A stretch of DNA of 64,000 bases from Pseudocercospora fijiensis CIRAD86 (lineage: Eukaryota > Ascomycota > Dothideomycetes > Mycosphaerellales > Mycosphaerellaceae), in assembly GCF_000340215.1 (NCBI RefSeq), contig NW_006921543.1:310001-374000 (forward strand), written 5' to 3'. Position numbers and translations under genes: made by a program. This document shows, in pieces, positions 10,055 to 20,739 of this stretch (its first letter is position 1; each line of letters begins with the position of its first letter). The notes beneath the pieces were generated by a model. The model was not told the DNA's origin, ran no database searches, and worked only from the letters and a program-made list of their open reading frames with translations.

Positions 10055-10998
10055 TGAAGACCGCCTTAATCACTGGCGGTGGTAAGTCGTTCGGTGCAGC
10101 CTTCATGATCAACAATCCCGCTGACCCATCCTCCACAGCCAGTGGCATGGGCCTTGAAGTTGCTAAGGCCCTTGCGAATCGAGGAGATTGGCATGTACAT
10201 CTCCTCGATCTTAATGCCGACCGGGGACACGAAGCAGTGACCACCATTGGCAATGACAAAGCAACATTTCACGAAACAAACGTACTGGACTACGACTCTC
10301 TCGCGAACACATTTCAGAAAGCATACGACTCCTCGAGCAGGCTCGACTTTGTGTTTGCCAACGCTGGCATAGTTGAGAGGTTCAACTTCTACGAATCGCA
10401 TCCGAGCGGCACACCGCCACCTCCACCAGACCAACTAGTCATTGACCTCAATCTAAAATCAGTCATCAACACAGTCTGGCTCTCGCAGCACTACTTCCGT
10501 CAATCAGCCCAGAGTGATGACAAGAATCTCATCATCACTGCGAGCGTCGGTGCCATCTATCGCTGCCAGGTTTCCCCATCGTATTGCGCCTCCAAACATG
10601 GCGTACTAGGACTGATGCGAAGTATTGCTCCACACTTCTACAAGTACGATGGCATTAGGGTAAACGCTATATGCCCAGCATCGGTGAAGACCAATCTCCT
10701 GGACTCGACGGCATGGAACACCTTCCCAGATGACGTGTTTGTACCGATTGAGAAGGTTGTCGAAGCATGCCTACTCCTCATCGATGGCAAAGACAGTGAA
10801 GGCAAGCTGCTGGAGCCTGAGTCGCGTCATGAATCCACCGGTGAGGCGACAGGTGGCGTGACAGCTGATCACAAGTTGTTTGGGCATGCGGTGGAGCTCT
10901 CTGGGCTGAAGATGTATCATCGTAGACAACCTGATTATGCTGATGCCCATCTTGCTCGGTGCATGAAAGCGACTGAGCGAGACACATATCTCGAATAA
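10027..10998 (+). CDS. Short-chain dehydrogenase/reductase, 15-PGDH-like NAD type
   Basis: The product is 304 residues from exons 10027-10081 and 10139-10998. The 57-bp intron (GTAAGT..CACAG, branch GCTGAC) has no stop and is a multiple of three, but removing it restores the cofactor motif TGGASGMG. Other SDR landmarks are an Asp at the end of strand 2 (LLDLNADRG, favouring NAD over NADP), NAGIV, the catalytic Ser in ITASVGAIY, the YCASK catalytic Tyr/Lys and the INAICPA-like NAICPASVKT. A long C-terminal tail extends beyond the usual 250-residue core. The reaction would be interconversion of a secondary alcohol and a ketone, with substrate unknown. It is divergent from the ALDH and upstream of a Baeyer-Villiger monooxygenase, which needs a ketone substrate, so making that ketone is a plausible role. 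Confidence 0.9.
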   Translation: MASSSESALMKTALITGGGKSFGAAFMINNPADPSSTASGMGLEVAKALANRGDWHVHLLDLNADRGHEAVTTIGNDKATFHETNVLDYDSLANTFQKAYDSSSRLDFVFANAGIVERFNFYESHPSGTPPPPPDQLVIDLNLKSVINTVWLSQHYFRQSAQSDDKNLIITASVGAIYRCQVSPSYCASKHGVLGLMRSIAPHFYKYDGIRVNAICPASVKTNLLDSTAWNTFPDDVFVPIEKVVEACLLLIDGKDSEGKLLEPESRHESTGEATGGVTADHKLFGHAVELSGLKMYHRRQPDYADAHLARCMKATERDTYLE

Positions 10999-11560
10999 CA
11001 TGTTGCTGGTCCAGATCTCCACCTCTCTCTTCCTCCCTTTTCTTGTACGAAGTTCTCAGAGCCATTGTCGACGTTTCGACATGCCTTTGTGCCTCTACAC
11101 TGACTCACTGGCACACGAACGATATGTAAGTAACATATCCTACACCGTGTTAGTGGGAGTCTGGAGTCCTCACGCTCTCTTAGAGTATCAGGCTCCTTTC
11201 TCATGGTCTTATCTGACATTACTTTGGCAATCTTGCGACCGCGACAACCCGCGGGTACACTTCTCCGAAGTAAGTGTTGCGTCGGAGGTAGCGGCCCACA
11301 AGCTCGAGTGGGTCGCCAGAGACATGCGAACTGATCCCGTGGTACAGCCTCTGCTTTTGAGGCTCTCAATGCAATGATAATCGCTACCGACAGGATGCGA
11401 GGCATTGTCTGAGCTGGTCAGGCTACACCGAGGACGGTAAGAAGCTCCCCTGTCCGTGTAGCCAACGAGCGTAGGTGATGGATAAAATGTACCTTTGGAG
11501 TGTAGCTTGTATGCTGCATTGCTCTTTCAATCTTACTTCGAACCTCCTCATCGACCGGTA
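10999..11560. other. Intergenic, 562 bp
   Basis: Open frames on both strands here show no family resemblance and look non-coding. It presumably holds the promoter of the monooxygenase starting at 11,561. Confidence 0.4.
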
Positions 11561-13602
11561 ATGACAATGCGTTCCGCCGACAACGAGCTCACGCCCTCTG
11601 GTGGGCAGTCGACAATGCCTAGCGTCGTAAGCGGCGTCAATGGTGTCGCGCAAAGCTACGATTACCCTGAAACAACGCCGGACGGACCGTATCGGGTGTT
11701 GGATCAATATCACAGCAAGCCCAGAAGATTGCGAGTAGCATGCGTTGGCGCTGGTGCTTCAGGCTTATGCTTAGCATACAAGATGAACAAGATGCTTGAA
11801 CCTGGATCGTGGGAGTTGACGCTTTTTGACAAGAACAAGCATTTTGGAGGCACTTGTAGGGCTATTCTTATTCTCAGCAGTGATCATCGATATGGCCTTG
11901 TTAATGGTTGCTGTAGGGCTAGAGAACACATATCCAGGCGTTGCTTGCGACATCCCGAGCCACAACTATACCTTCACGTGGGACCCGAATCCAGATTGGT
12001 CGCACTTCTTTGCGTATGGCCCAGAGATCCAACAGTACTTTGAGAACTTTGCGAAGAGACATGGAAGTGAGAGATACATGAAGCTGAACACCAAGGTGGT
12101 CGAATGTCGGTGGGATGAAGAGCAAGGTGTTTGGAACATGTGAGTCGACGCCTGAAGGTAAGGTGATCCCTTAATGACGAATTGAACAGCACACTCGAAG
12201 ACCAGACATCCAAAGAGACATGGCAAGACTGGGCACACGTGGTTGTCAACGGCACTGGTATTCTTAATAACTGGTAGAGTTCTCGACTTCTGCATTGCAG
12301 GGACTGTCGCTAACGCATTTGATTCCGACCAGGCAATGGCCAGACATCCCGGGTATCCACGACTTTGCAGGTCCAAAGATGCACAGCGCCAGCTGGGACC
12401 ATAGCGTCGACCTCGATGGCAAGACGATTGGCGTAATCGGAAACGGCTCCAGTTCCGTACAAATTGTCCCTCAACTCCAAAAGATTGCGAAGAACCTCCA
12501 AGTATACATCCGCTCCTCGACGTGGATCAGTCCTCCCTTCGGCGCAGGAGCTTTAACGACAGTTCACAAAGGCAAGGATGTTGACCCAGGCCAAAGACAA
12601 TATGAATTCACAGAAGAAGACCGAAAGAAGTTCCGAGAAGACCCAGAGTTCCATCTCCAATTCCGGAAAGGCATTGAAGCTGAGATCAACGGCCTGTTCG
12701 GTATGTATAAGCAAGGTTCTGAGTTGTCGAATACTTTCCGGAAAGTCATCACAGAAGAAATGAATAGGCGTATGGGGCCTGGTCATCAAGAGCTGAAGGA
12801 CTTCATCATACCAAGCTGGTCGCCCGGGTGTCGCAGGATCTCGCCTGGTGATGGCTATCTTGAAGCCTTGGTCCAGGATAATGTCGAGCCAGTACTGGTA
12901 GAAATTGAGAAAGTGACTCCAAACGGAATCCTGACCAAGGACGGGGTTGAGCATAAAATGGACGTGCTGGTCTGCGCGACAGGCTTCAAAGTCGCTTTCC
13001 AGCCTGCTTTTAAGGTGATCAACGCTGCCGGCAAAAGTGTCCAGGAAGATTGGGAAGAACGAGGCGGTGTCAACCTCTACCTGGGAGTCTCAGCTCCGCG
13101 CTTCCCTAACTTCTATGTGATTGTAGGGCCCGGCGCAACTTGGAGCAATGGCACTTTGCTACCGTCCATTGAGACAACGATTGAGTATTCGGTCAAGATG
13201 ATGAAGAAGATCCAAACGGAACACATCAAGGCGATAGACGTTCAGCAAGAGGCTCTTGACGATATTTACGCTCATTTTGATGAGTTTCATAAAGAAACGG
13301 TCTGGCAGGAAGAATGTCGGAGTTGGTTTAAGGATGGCAAGATCAAGAACCGAATCTACCTCTGGCCGGGAAGCACGATACACTTCCTTAAAACGATTAA
13401 AGAGCCCAGAATGGAGGACTACAATATTCGCTGGCGATACAAAAACAGTAAGCCATCATAATATGCCTTCAATTGCGTGCTGACTAGGAGTACAGGATTT
13501 GCCTTCTTAGGCAACGGAGATGTCAAGGCGACTGCGAGTCGAGATGTCGCTGGACTGAGCACTTATATGCGGAACAGCGATCATGAGTGGACTGTCGACT
13601 GA
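11561..13602 (+). CDS. Flavin-dependent Baeyer-Villiger monooxygenase (type I, FMO-like)
   Basis: The product is about 607 residues from five exons: 11561-11855, 11917-12139, 12190-12273, 12333-13447 and 13496-13602. The introns are 61, 50, 59 and 48 bp, and each junction restores a conserved motif. The FAD site VGAGASG lies near residue 66, GGTW straddles intron 1, and GILNNW precedes intron 3. The Baeyer-Villiger fingerprint FAGPKMHSASW lies near 211-221 and the NADPH site GNGSSSVQ near 235. The C-terminal part keeps CATGF and the WPGST motif. The enzyme would insert one oxygen beside a ketone carbonyl to give an ester or lactone using NADPH and O2. The chosen ATG is the first in frame after stops in the leader; a second ATG lies two codons later. 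It runs convergently into the Zn2Cys6 regulator, 137 bp apart. Confidence 0.92.
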
Positions 13603-13739
13603 GCATTTTGATGACGATGCAGGCTAGAGCAGTGGGACCAGCCAGCGTCATCTTTGATTCAAGTGCAAGATTGTCGATCCCAAGTAGTGGGTGACGGCCC
13701 AGCCATGGCCACATCATTGCGATGTAGACGTGTTCAACC

Positions 13740-16408
13740 TCAGCCATTTATAATGCCGCCCATGGGCGGAGAATGATAATTGTTGGGTGCTTGACGGCCT
13801 CGGGGTGGATAGCCATCCAGATCTGTACTGACGTCCGCAGCTGATCCAGCATGCCACCTTGACCAATCCTCCGCGGATGGCAGGCCATGAAGGAATTCGA
13901 TATTGCCAATTTCACGTTCAGATAGTGCAGGCAGGTCTCCTAGATTCGGGACCGGCCCAAAGCCATGGTTGCTGAAGTCCGGAGAGATCATCCAGTCGTG
14001 CTCAACACCAGAGATGGGCATATGAGCGGGTGCTGACGTTAAAGGGCGGTGTTGCGGGTCGAGGGGTTGCATTGGTGGCCAAGGTGGCGCCTCGCTCTGC
14101 GGCGTGACTATAACGTAGGACGATGGATCAATAATTGGTGCTTGTTGCGATATATGGCTCCCTTCAGAAGCAGCATCGCTAGCACGGTGGTTTCGTTGTG
14201 GCGTAGGCGGCGGCATTGCTGTCTTTGCTAGATTTGAGCGGCTCGTCTGTCTCCTTTTAAGTGAACCTCGATCCGTTTCCAGTGTTGTACTGCCTCTGCG
14301 TGCTGGAATGGCCACCTTCTCTGGACTGATAGGACCTCCTCGCAATTCGACCATGCATGCGTTCAAGACTGCTGCCATCCTTTCGGCGGGCTGGTAAGCA
14401 TGAGCCATATCTTGTAATGCGGCATGCAAGACCTCGAGGTACTGCATGTTATTGTTGCGATCTGTGGCATCTGGCATGTAAGCCAATGCTGCGATCAGCG
14501 CTTGGGACGCTGCACCGGCGTGCTGCATTCCAATGCAGAAGATCTGCTTTCCGTCGTACCGCTGTCGATGTTGCCAAAATATACGAGCCATGGCTACGGC
14601 GGACTTTGTGCATATTGCTCGACTAGCCTTGGAGAAGTGGCTGTCCAGAGTGTTGACCTCCTCCGTATCTCCACCATTTGGATCGTCGTAGCGAGCGAAC
14701 GGACGATGGAGCAGTATTAAAATAGCATGGTACTGCTGATGCAGGAGAAAGAACGACAGTGGCGCATCTGTGCGATTCTCCTCGGTGTAGCGAAGCTCCG
14801 GAGGGAGTCGCGATGCCCAGTTGTGAATCTCTCGATCGAGCGTGGCCATCTTGAAGTACGCTGCTTGGTCCGGCCCCTGGACATTATCGTGTGACTTTCG
14901 AAATTCCGCATATTCCACGATCTTGCCCGCGATCTCCATGAGCTCGATCAGAGCTTCATATATACGCGTATGCAAGCTCTTGCTTGGTCCTGCGGGCATG
15001 CATGTGCCAAGTCTCTCGAACTGATCGGCCAACGAGTAGACTTCAAGATCGACGCTCTTCATCGTCAAAGGTCTTCCGAGGAACAAGCTCCAGTAGCGAT
15101 CGTAGATGACGCACGCCCACAATGTCATCCGTCGGATGTCCATCTCTCTCTGCGACAATCCGGCGTTCCTGCTGTCGAGCTGCAGACCGATATCGTAGCA
15201 AAGGCGCATGGCCATTCCGGAGAAGATCCAGCCTGCATTGTCGCGCCCGACTCCTACTTCCTGATCACCGAGGATCAACAGCGCAGCAATGGACGGGATT
15301 CCACCAGGTCGTTCCAACTCCAGGTCGAGCATATACTTGGCTTCGCGATGGAGCGTACTTTCGCGGTCTGGCAGAGCAATGCGTTGCATGTCGGGGCGGG
15401 TCTTGTCCGAGAATCTGTAGCCCATGGCTAGAATACATACATGCAGAAAGCCGGAGTAGAACTGAGTTCTACCGTGTTCGCAATCTTCGTTGAAGGCTTC
15501 TTCGTGAACCACATGTAAGACTGAGTTGTAATGCTGCCAGAAGAGTTGCATCAGGTAGTCATGAGTTTCGATGGGCAGCGTTCGGATGATCTTTTCTGCT
15601 CGTCGAGCTTGCTCGGCACTCTCGCGAGTACTCTTGCTCTCGTCAAGATCCAGCTCAGAATAGATGTGGCAATTGACAGTGCCTCCGTAGAACCTTAGGC
15701 GGCCAGAAAGCTGGTCGAATGACAGATGCCCGCGAGTAGACAGCAGCCGGTTGACCAGGCCATCTGTCTTGGCATCCATTGGCGTCCCAGCGCTTCCGTC
15801 TCGCTCACTCCGATTCTCTGTGCTGGCCGACGATGCAAGATGAGAGGCCTCATAGCTTTCATCTGGCACGCTTGTTGGACTTGGTTCCTCTGGGGCTGGC
15901 GAATCATGCTTGGCTCCAGGATGGCTCTGCACAGGTGCCGGGCGAAGGGGCGAGTCGTCTCCATCTGCATGTAACGTTCCCCTGGTCGTCTTGGGTGGAT
16001 AGACGACAGGCGGCAGAGCTTCGCCTTTATCTCTGAGCATGGACTCAAGCATCGACACGCGGTCTGTCAGTGCGCTCATGTAGGCTCTCGAGATCGGTCG
16101 CCGTCTCTCATCGTCATTCTTAATGATGCATTCGGTGCGCGCTCTGGTGCATTGAAGGCATTCGGCGCTGCCCGGCGGCACGACGCACTTGATGGGTGTT
16201 CAGCAATGATCGATTCGCTGCTGGAAGTGCACGCCTGACATACCCGGATTCGTCGTTCACGACATGTTGCACAAGCTACAGACGCTCTATGGCGGGACTT
16301 CTGGCGCTTGCCACTGCCTGCTGTGTCGGCATCGGCGTGTGGTTGGGAGTCGGTGCTGCTGGGAACATCTGCTGTCGCCACGGCCGAAGCATTTGTCACC
16401 GGCTGCAT
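13740..16408 (-). CDS. Zn2Cys6 transcription factor with fungal-specific middle homology domain
   Basis: The product is about 870 residues from two minus-strand exons, 16408-16244 and 16187-13740. The 56-bp intron interrupts the zinc cluster itself. Exon 1 ends in ACATCRERRIR and exon 2 starts with the third Cys, giving C-x2-C-x6-C-x8-C-x2-C-x6-C and completing the binuclear cluster near residues 45-75. A short basic and coiled linker (SRAYMSALTDRVSMLESML) follows. The fungal-specific transcription factor domain occupies roughly residues 225-560 and includes GRPLTMKSVDLEV. The C-terminal third is low in complexity and rich in Pro, Ser and Gln. This is a nuclear DNA-binding regulator and the only one in the oxidative cluster, so it is the natural candidate cluster activator. 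That role is inferred from position only. Its upstream region carries the 13-copy minisatellite. Confidence 0.9.
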
Positions 16409-16539
16409 GTCGGATGGTCAGCTGACATCAGGCCCTGGCAGGAACAGTACTGGGTAGAATGGACGGAGGAGGCGTGAGAGGGGGAGGGGGAGGGGAGCGA
16501 GTGTGCAAGCAGGACGGCAGTCGACCGCATTGATATTAT

Positions 16540-16566
16540 GCACTGCACAGCACTGCACTGCACAGC
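16540..16566. repeat. Short CACTGCACAG repeat
   Basis: Overlapping CACTG and GCACAG units occur in tandem about 135 bp upstream of the regulator's start codon. The repeat is too short and simple to assign a function. Confidence 0.6.
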
Positions 16567-16778
16567 GGCGCAGAGGACGCGGTGCTCTTTCGACCTGATC
16601 GCCGAACATGCATCGGCCAGACCCTGCCGCAGCCGCAGCCGCACCGCAACGGCCACCGCAACGGCCACCGCAGCCAATCCTGGGCCACCTTCGATGATAC
16701 TGCCAAGTTCAGGGAACGAGTCAAGAAGGTGCCGGGAAGGGCCCGGACGCGCGAGGCGTGAGAGGTGGTGGAGGCATG

Positions 16779-17155
16779 GAGCTGGAGCCATGCCGTACGT
16801 AGGGCTAGAGCTGGAGCCATACTATACGTAGAGGCTAGAGCTGGAGCCATACTATACGTAGAGGCTAGAGCTGGAGCCATACTATACGTAGAGGCTAGAG
16901 CTGGAGCCATGCCGTACGTAGGGCTAGAGCTGGAGCCATGCCATACGTAGGGCTAGAGCTGGAGCCATGCCATACGTAGGGCTAGAGCTGGAGCCATACT
17001 AAGTATACGTAGAGGCTAGAGCTGGAGCCATGCCATACGTAGGGCTAGAGCTGGAGCCATACTATACGTAGAGGCTAGAGCTGGAGCCATACTAAGTATA
17101 CGTAGAGGCTAGAGCTGGAGCCATGCCATACGTAGGGCTAGAGCTGGAGCCATAG
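16779..17155. repeat. Minisatellite, 13 copies of a 29-34 bp unit upstream of the Zn2Cys6 gene
   Basis: The core GCTGGAGCCAT occurs 13 times, spaced by variable ends that each centre on the palindrome TACGTA. Three main unit types are visible. They differ after CCAT: ACTATACGTAGAG (30 bp), GCCATACGTAGG (29 bp; twice GCCGTACG) and ACTAAGTATACGTAGAG (34 bp). The types are interleaved and not blocked, as expected from repeated slippage or unequal exchange. The array lies 370-750 bp upstream of the regulator's ATG. It is not protein-coding in any convincing way. Confidence 0.95.
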
Positions 17156-17799
17156 AATACCAGCCATTCCGACCCTTCCTTTTCTCCGCCGCCCCCCAAT
17201 GTGGGCCAGCTCAGGCCGGAAGCACTTTCTTCTTCGACCTCTGAGTCTCATACAGCCTTACATCCCGTCAGACACCGACCAAGGCGTGACCCTGTGCCGT
17301 ACCTTCTACACACCATCGCACGCCGCACGCCGCACGCCGCACGACCACGCCCATGTTCTGCACAAGCCTCGGCCGAATACAATGTCGTCCATATCAGACT
17401 CGACGAGCCGGCGATCAGAAGCAGAAGCACTTCTTATACTGCCCAGCCTACGTACCATCCATCCATGCCAAGCTTGACGCGGAAACGATGAGCCGCCGCT
17501 TCGGCCTGCGTTACCCGCGCCGTGACAGAACTTACATGACTCGGGAGCTGATCCATTGACCTCGCTACTAACTCCTCTGCTTCCAGAAGAAGGCATTGAC
17601 GATGGATAATGACTTGAGCGGTGCGGAAGGTCAAAGTCTTGACCTTTTTGTCCTTCCTCCTGTCTGCATCCCTGAACCCGCATAATTCTCGGCGTCTTCC
17701 CGAGTGCAGGCAGAGGGCCTGACAAGATCATCATCAGAACACTTCGTCAGAAACCTTGCTCTGGATCAGGCATCTCAGCCCTGTCTATCGCAACCTGAC

Positions 17800-18770
17800 A
17801 TGGCGAACCTGCTCCGCGGCACGGCATTCATTACAGGAGCTGCTTCAGGTATTGGCCAATGCACAGCATATGCCCTGGCAAAGCATGGCGTCAAACGACT
17901 GGCCCTTTGCGATATTCGACCAGAAGCACTGAAAGATACGACCGAGCGACTCAAGACGAATCACCAGGATGTAGAAGTCCTCAATGTCGAGATGGACACG
18001 AGTCGAGAAGACTCAGTCAAGTCTGCTGTCAACCAAACCGTCAAAGCCTTTGATCGGATCGATATTGTACACGCCCAAAACCTAATCACATCCTTCAAGC
18101 TTCCTTCGTATTCTGACTCTGTGTTCCTCATTCTAGGCAATCAACAACGCAGGCATCGCCGGAACCCCAAAACCCTCCCACGAAAGTACACTCGACGATT
18201 TTCAGAAAGTCGTTTCTATCAATCTGAATGGTGTCTGGCTATGCCAAAGATCTCAGATCTTGCAAATGCTCACACAAGAATATCTGTCTCCCGCTCCGAG
18301 AGGGAGTCGAGGTGTGATCGTCAATGTGGCTTCGATGTTAGGCCTCGTCGCTTCTAGCCCGGGCACGCCTGCTTGTGCATACGTAAGTCGTCATCAACCA
18401 GCATCTGAAGTTTTGCAGCCATGACCTTCTCGGCATTATTTCCTCGTCCACTCAACATCACACAGCCGACGTTGATGCTATGTAGACAGCGACAAAACAC
18501 GCCGTCATGGGCCTCACGAAAACAGATGCCGTGACTTATGCGAAAGATGGCATTCGGATCAATGCCATTTGTCCGGGATATATTGCAACTCCTCTACTAA
18601 CATCTGCCACTGCAGCTGGAGTCATGAGTGAAGAGGTTGCGAAGGTGCCTATGAGGAGATTGGGGGAAATGCAAGAGATTGCAGATGCCATCACATTTTT
18701 GAGTGGCGAGATGAGTAGTTTCATGTGCGGGAGCGGGCTAGTGGTCGATGGGGGGTATACAGCTCAGTGA
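17800..18770 (+). CDS. Short-chain dehydrogenase/reductase, classical type
   Basis: The product is 265 residues from exons 17800-18066, 18137-18382 and 18486-18770. The introns are 70 bp (branch CTGAC) and 103 bp. The first removes a stop-containing segment between RIDI and AINNAGIAG. The second lies between ACAY and TATKHAVMG, inside the YxxxK catalytic motif, which is restored by splicing. TGAASGIG gives the cofactor site, CDIRP at strand 2 carries an Asp consistent with NAD, VNVASML holds the catalytic Ser region, and GSGLVVDGGY is the classical C-terminal motif. The length is exactly the classical SDR size. It is a probable cytosolic oxidoreductase of an alcohol or ketone with unknown substrate. 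It is convergent with the second Baeyer-Villiger monooxygenase, 169 bp apart. Confidence 0.92.
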
Positions 18771-18840
18771 AAACAAGGTCAAGAAAAGCAAAGCCTTTTC
18801 ACGACAAACAACCTACATGTATGTACCTGCTATACAGTGC

Positions 18841-19003
18841 TACGATCTACTGCATCATAATTTCGCCGCTTTCCTGCCAGAGAACTCAACACCCGCACCC
18901 GCACCTGCACTCCTGTCAACACTGCTAGAACCTACTGCGTCATAATTTCTCCGCTTTCCTGCCAGAGAAGTCGACACCCGCACCTGCACTCCTGTCAACA
19001 GTG
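18841..19003. repeat. Tandem duplication of about 80 bp across the 3' end of the second monooxygenase
   Basis: Positions 18,841-18,923 and 18,926-19,003 share a long nearly identical stretch that includes CTTTCCTGCCAGAGAA and CACCTGCACTCCTGTCAACA. The right copy encodes the last 20 or so residues and the stop of the monooxygenase on the minus strand. The left copy lies just beyond the stop. The duplication probably arose by slippage at the gene's end. Confidence 0.85.
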
Positions 19004-20739
19004 CCACTCTTCGTCAAAACCTTTCTCCTCTTGCCCTTACTCAACCACTCTCCATCATCTTTCTCTCGGATGTAATAAGCCCAATCAGCAGTTTCATCTA
19101 ATTCCGTCTGACTATACCCATTGCCCAGCCACGCGAACCTATTGCCCTCATATTCGATTTCGAAGTCCTCGTACCTCACTTCACTCAACGCCTCGATATA
19201 GTGCAAGGTACTACCAGGCCAGAGCGCCGTGATGGGAGCATCGATTTCACCGCTCTTGTACCATGAACGACAAGGGTCCGACCAGACGGTGTTTTTCATG
19301 AAACGATTCTTGTGAGCGATAAAGTCTTCTACTGCTTCGGCTTTCGGGTAGAATGATTTTATGTTATGGGTTTGGTAGTGGTCGATTAGCTTACAGACAG
19401 TATCTGCCTCCTTTTCGATGGCCGACAATACGGGACCATTTCCGATGGGACAGTTGGGACCGAGGAAGATGAGATAGTTTGGGAACTCGGGGGCTGCAAT
19501 TCCGAGGTAGGATTTTGGTTCCTTGGCCCATACATCTTGGAGGTTTTGGCCGGCGGCGTTTATGACTGGAAAGCGCGGTTTGAAGGTTGTGTCGAAGCCG
19601 GTGGCGCAGATGAGGATGTCGATTGGATATTCTTTGCCGTCGTCGCAGACGCAGCCTCGTTCAGTGATCTTCTCGATCTCGCCGTAGACGGTTGTGACGT
19701 TAGGCTTGGTGAGGGTTTCGAGGTAGTTGACTCCTGGAGTCAGGCGTCTGCAGCCTACACTCCATTCGGGGATGAGTTTGGAGATGAGGTCTTCGTCACC
19801 GAGTTTTTCCTTCATTTGCTGGACCATATAGTCGTGGGTTTCGTTGTTGACGTTGGTGTTCTTGAGGAAGAGGGCGAATTGGCCATTGAGCCCGGTCTCG
19901 ATATTCTTGCGGTATTCAGTGAGCTTCCCTGGTTCTTTGGCGAACGCCTCGCGCTCTTCAGGACTAAAAATGTGCTGTTCCAAACCCTGCACTGGTGATA
20001 CCCAAGTTGGCTCGCGGATGAAGGTTGTGACGTGTTTGACGTGAGGTTGGATCGCTGGCAAGACCTGAATGCCGCTTGAGCCATTCCCGATCAAGCCAAC
20101 GTTTTTGCCTGTGAGATCGACGGACTCATCCCAGTTCGCCGTGTGCAGCAATGTGCCCTTGAAGTCGAAAAGACCTGGTATCGCTGGCCATCTCCAATTA
20201 TTGAGGATGCCAGAAGCGTTGATGAGAATGTCACACGAGTCATTGAATTCCGCGTTAGTCGCGAGGTCTTTCACGCTGATGTCCCATCCAGCTTGCTCGG
20301 AATTCCAGATCGCGCCAGTGACTTGATGCTTCGTCTTTACATATGAATGCAAGTGATACTTGGCTGCAAAGTCGTTGAAATACTTGTAGATTTCGGCTGA
20401 GCTAGCATAGACCGCACTCCAGTCCAGCTTTGGCTCAAAGGACCAAGTGTAGTTGTGTGATGGCACGTCGCAACTACACCCAGGATACTTGTTCTCCCAC
20501 CATGTCCCGCTGACTTGTTCGTTCTTCTCATAGACGACCAAATCCACATTCTGAAAATGCCGTTGGATTTTGTACGCGAAGAGGAGACCACTAGCTCCAG
20601 CGCCAACGCAGATGACCTTTACGTTCCGCTCCTGGTGGATTGGGCCATTCATTCTCCTCCGCACATCATCTTCCGCTCGATTCTTTCGTTTGCCCAGTGA
20701 AGGCAGATGCGTTGCCTCACGGATGGGAAAGTCGGCCAT
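18940..20739 (-). CDS. Flavin-dependent Baeyer-Villiger monooxygenase, intronless
   Basis: This is a single uninterrupted 599-residue frame. It has the FAD-binding VGAGASG near residue 45 and SGTWWENKYPG near 77-87. The Baeyer-Villiger fingerprint FKGTLLHTANW lies at 193-203, the NADPH-binding GNGSSGIQ at 218-225, CATGF near 390, and the C-terminal WPGSTLHY motif is present. It is clearly related to the monooxygenase at 11.6-13.6 kb but shares no intron positions with it because it has none. It would convert a ketone to an ester or lactone with NADPH and O2. The last 20 or so residues lie in a tandem DNA duplication, so the tail may be newly acquired. The start matches the N-terminal extension length typical of fungal family members; no targeting signal is obvious. 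Confidence 0.95.
   Translation of the reverse strand: MADFPIREATHLPSLGKRKNRAEDDVRRRMNGPIHQERNVKVICVGAGASGLLFAYKIQRHFQNVDLVVYEKNEQVSGTWWENKYPGCSCDVPSHNYTWSFEPKLDWSAVYASSAEIYKYFNDFAAKYHLHSYVKTKHQVTGAIWNSEQAGWDISVKDLATNAEFNDSCDILINASGILNNWRWPAIPGLFDFKGTLLHTANWDESVDLTGKNVGLIGNGSSGIQVLPAIQPHVKHVTTFIREPTWVSPVQGLEQHIFSPEEREAFAKEPGKLTEYRKNIETGLNGQFALFLKNTNVNNETHDYMVQQMKEKLGDEDLISKLIPEWSVGCRRLTPGVNYLETLTKPNVTTVYGEIEKITERGCVCDDGKEYPIDILICATGFDTTFKPRFPVINAAGQNLQDVWAKEPKSYLGIAAPEFPNYLIFLGPNCPIGNGPVLSAIEKEADTVCKLIDHYQTHNIKSFYPKAEAVEDFIAHKNRFMKNTVWSDPCRSWYKSGEIDAPITALWPGSTLHYIEALSEVRYEDFEIEYEGNRFAWLGNGYSQTELDETADWAYYIREKDDGEWLSKGKRRKVLTKSGTVDRSAGAGVDFSGRKAEKL

Larger units (their letters stand above)
16409..17799. 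promoter_or_regulatory. Divergent upstream region between the Zn2Cys6 regulator and the second SDR, 1.39 kb, repeat-rich
   Basis: Reading away from the regulator, a G-rich run on the plus strand near 16,478-16,496 makes the regulator's leader C/T-rich. Next are GCACTGCACA repeats (16,540-16,566), a CCGCAACGGCCA direct repeat (about 16,640-16,670) and the large minisatellite (16,779-17,155). About 640 bp without recognisable features then lead to the SDR start. The open frames through these repeats are repeat artefacts. Confidence 0.6.

Noticed and set aside
11000..11405. ORFs of 125 and 156 codons on both strands between the SDR and the monooxygenase
   Set aside because: They overlap each other, lack motifs and start context, and look like random frames.
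16765..16950. Open frame through the minisatellite giving repeated LELEP-type peptides
   Set aside because: It is a by-product of the repeat period and exists only within the array, with no start context or conservation.
16779..17155. CRISPR-like array
   Set aside because: Units are contiguous without unique spacers, and the sequence is eukaryotic. It is a minisatellite.
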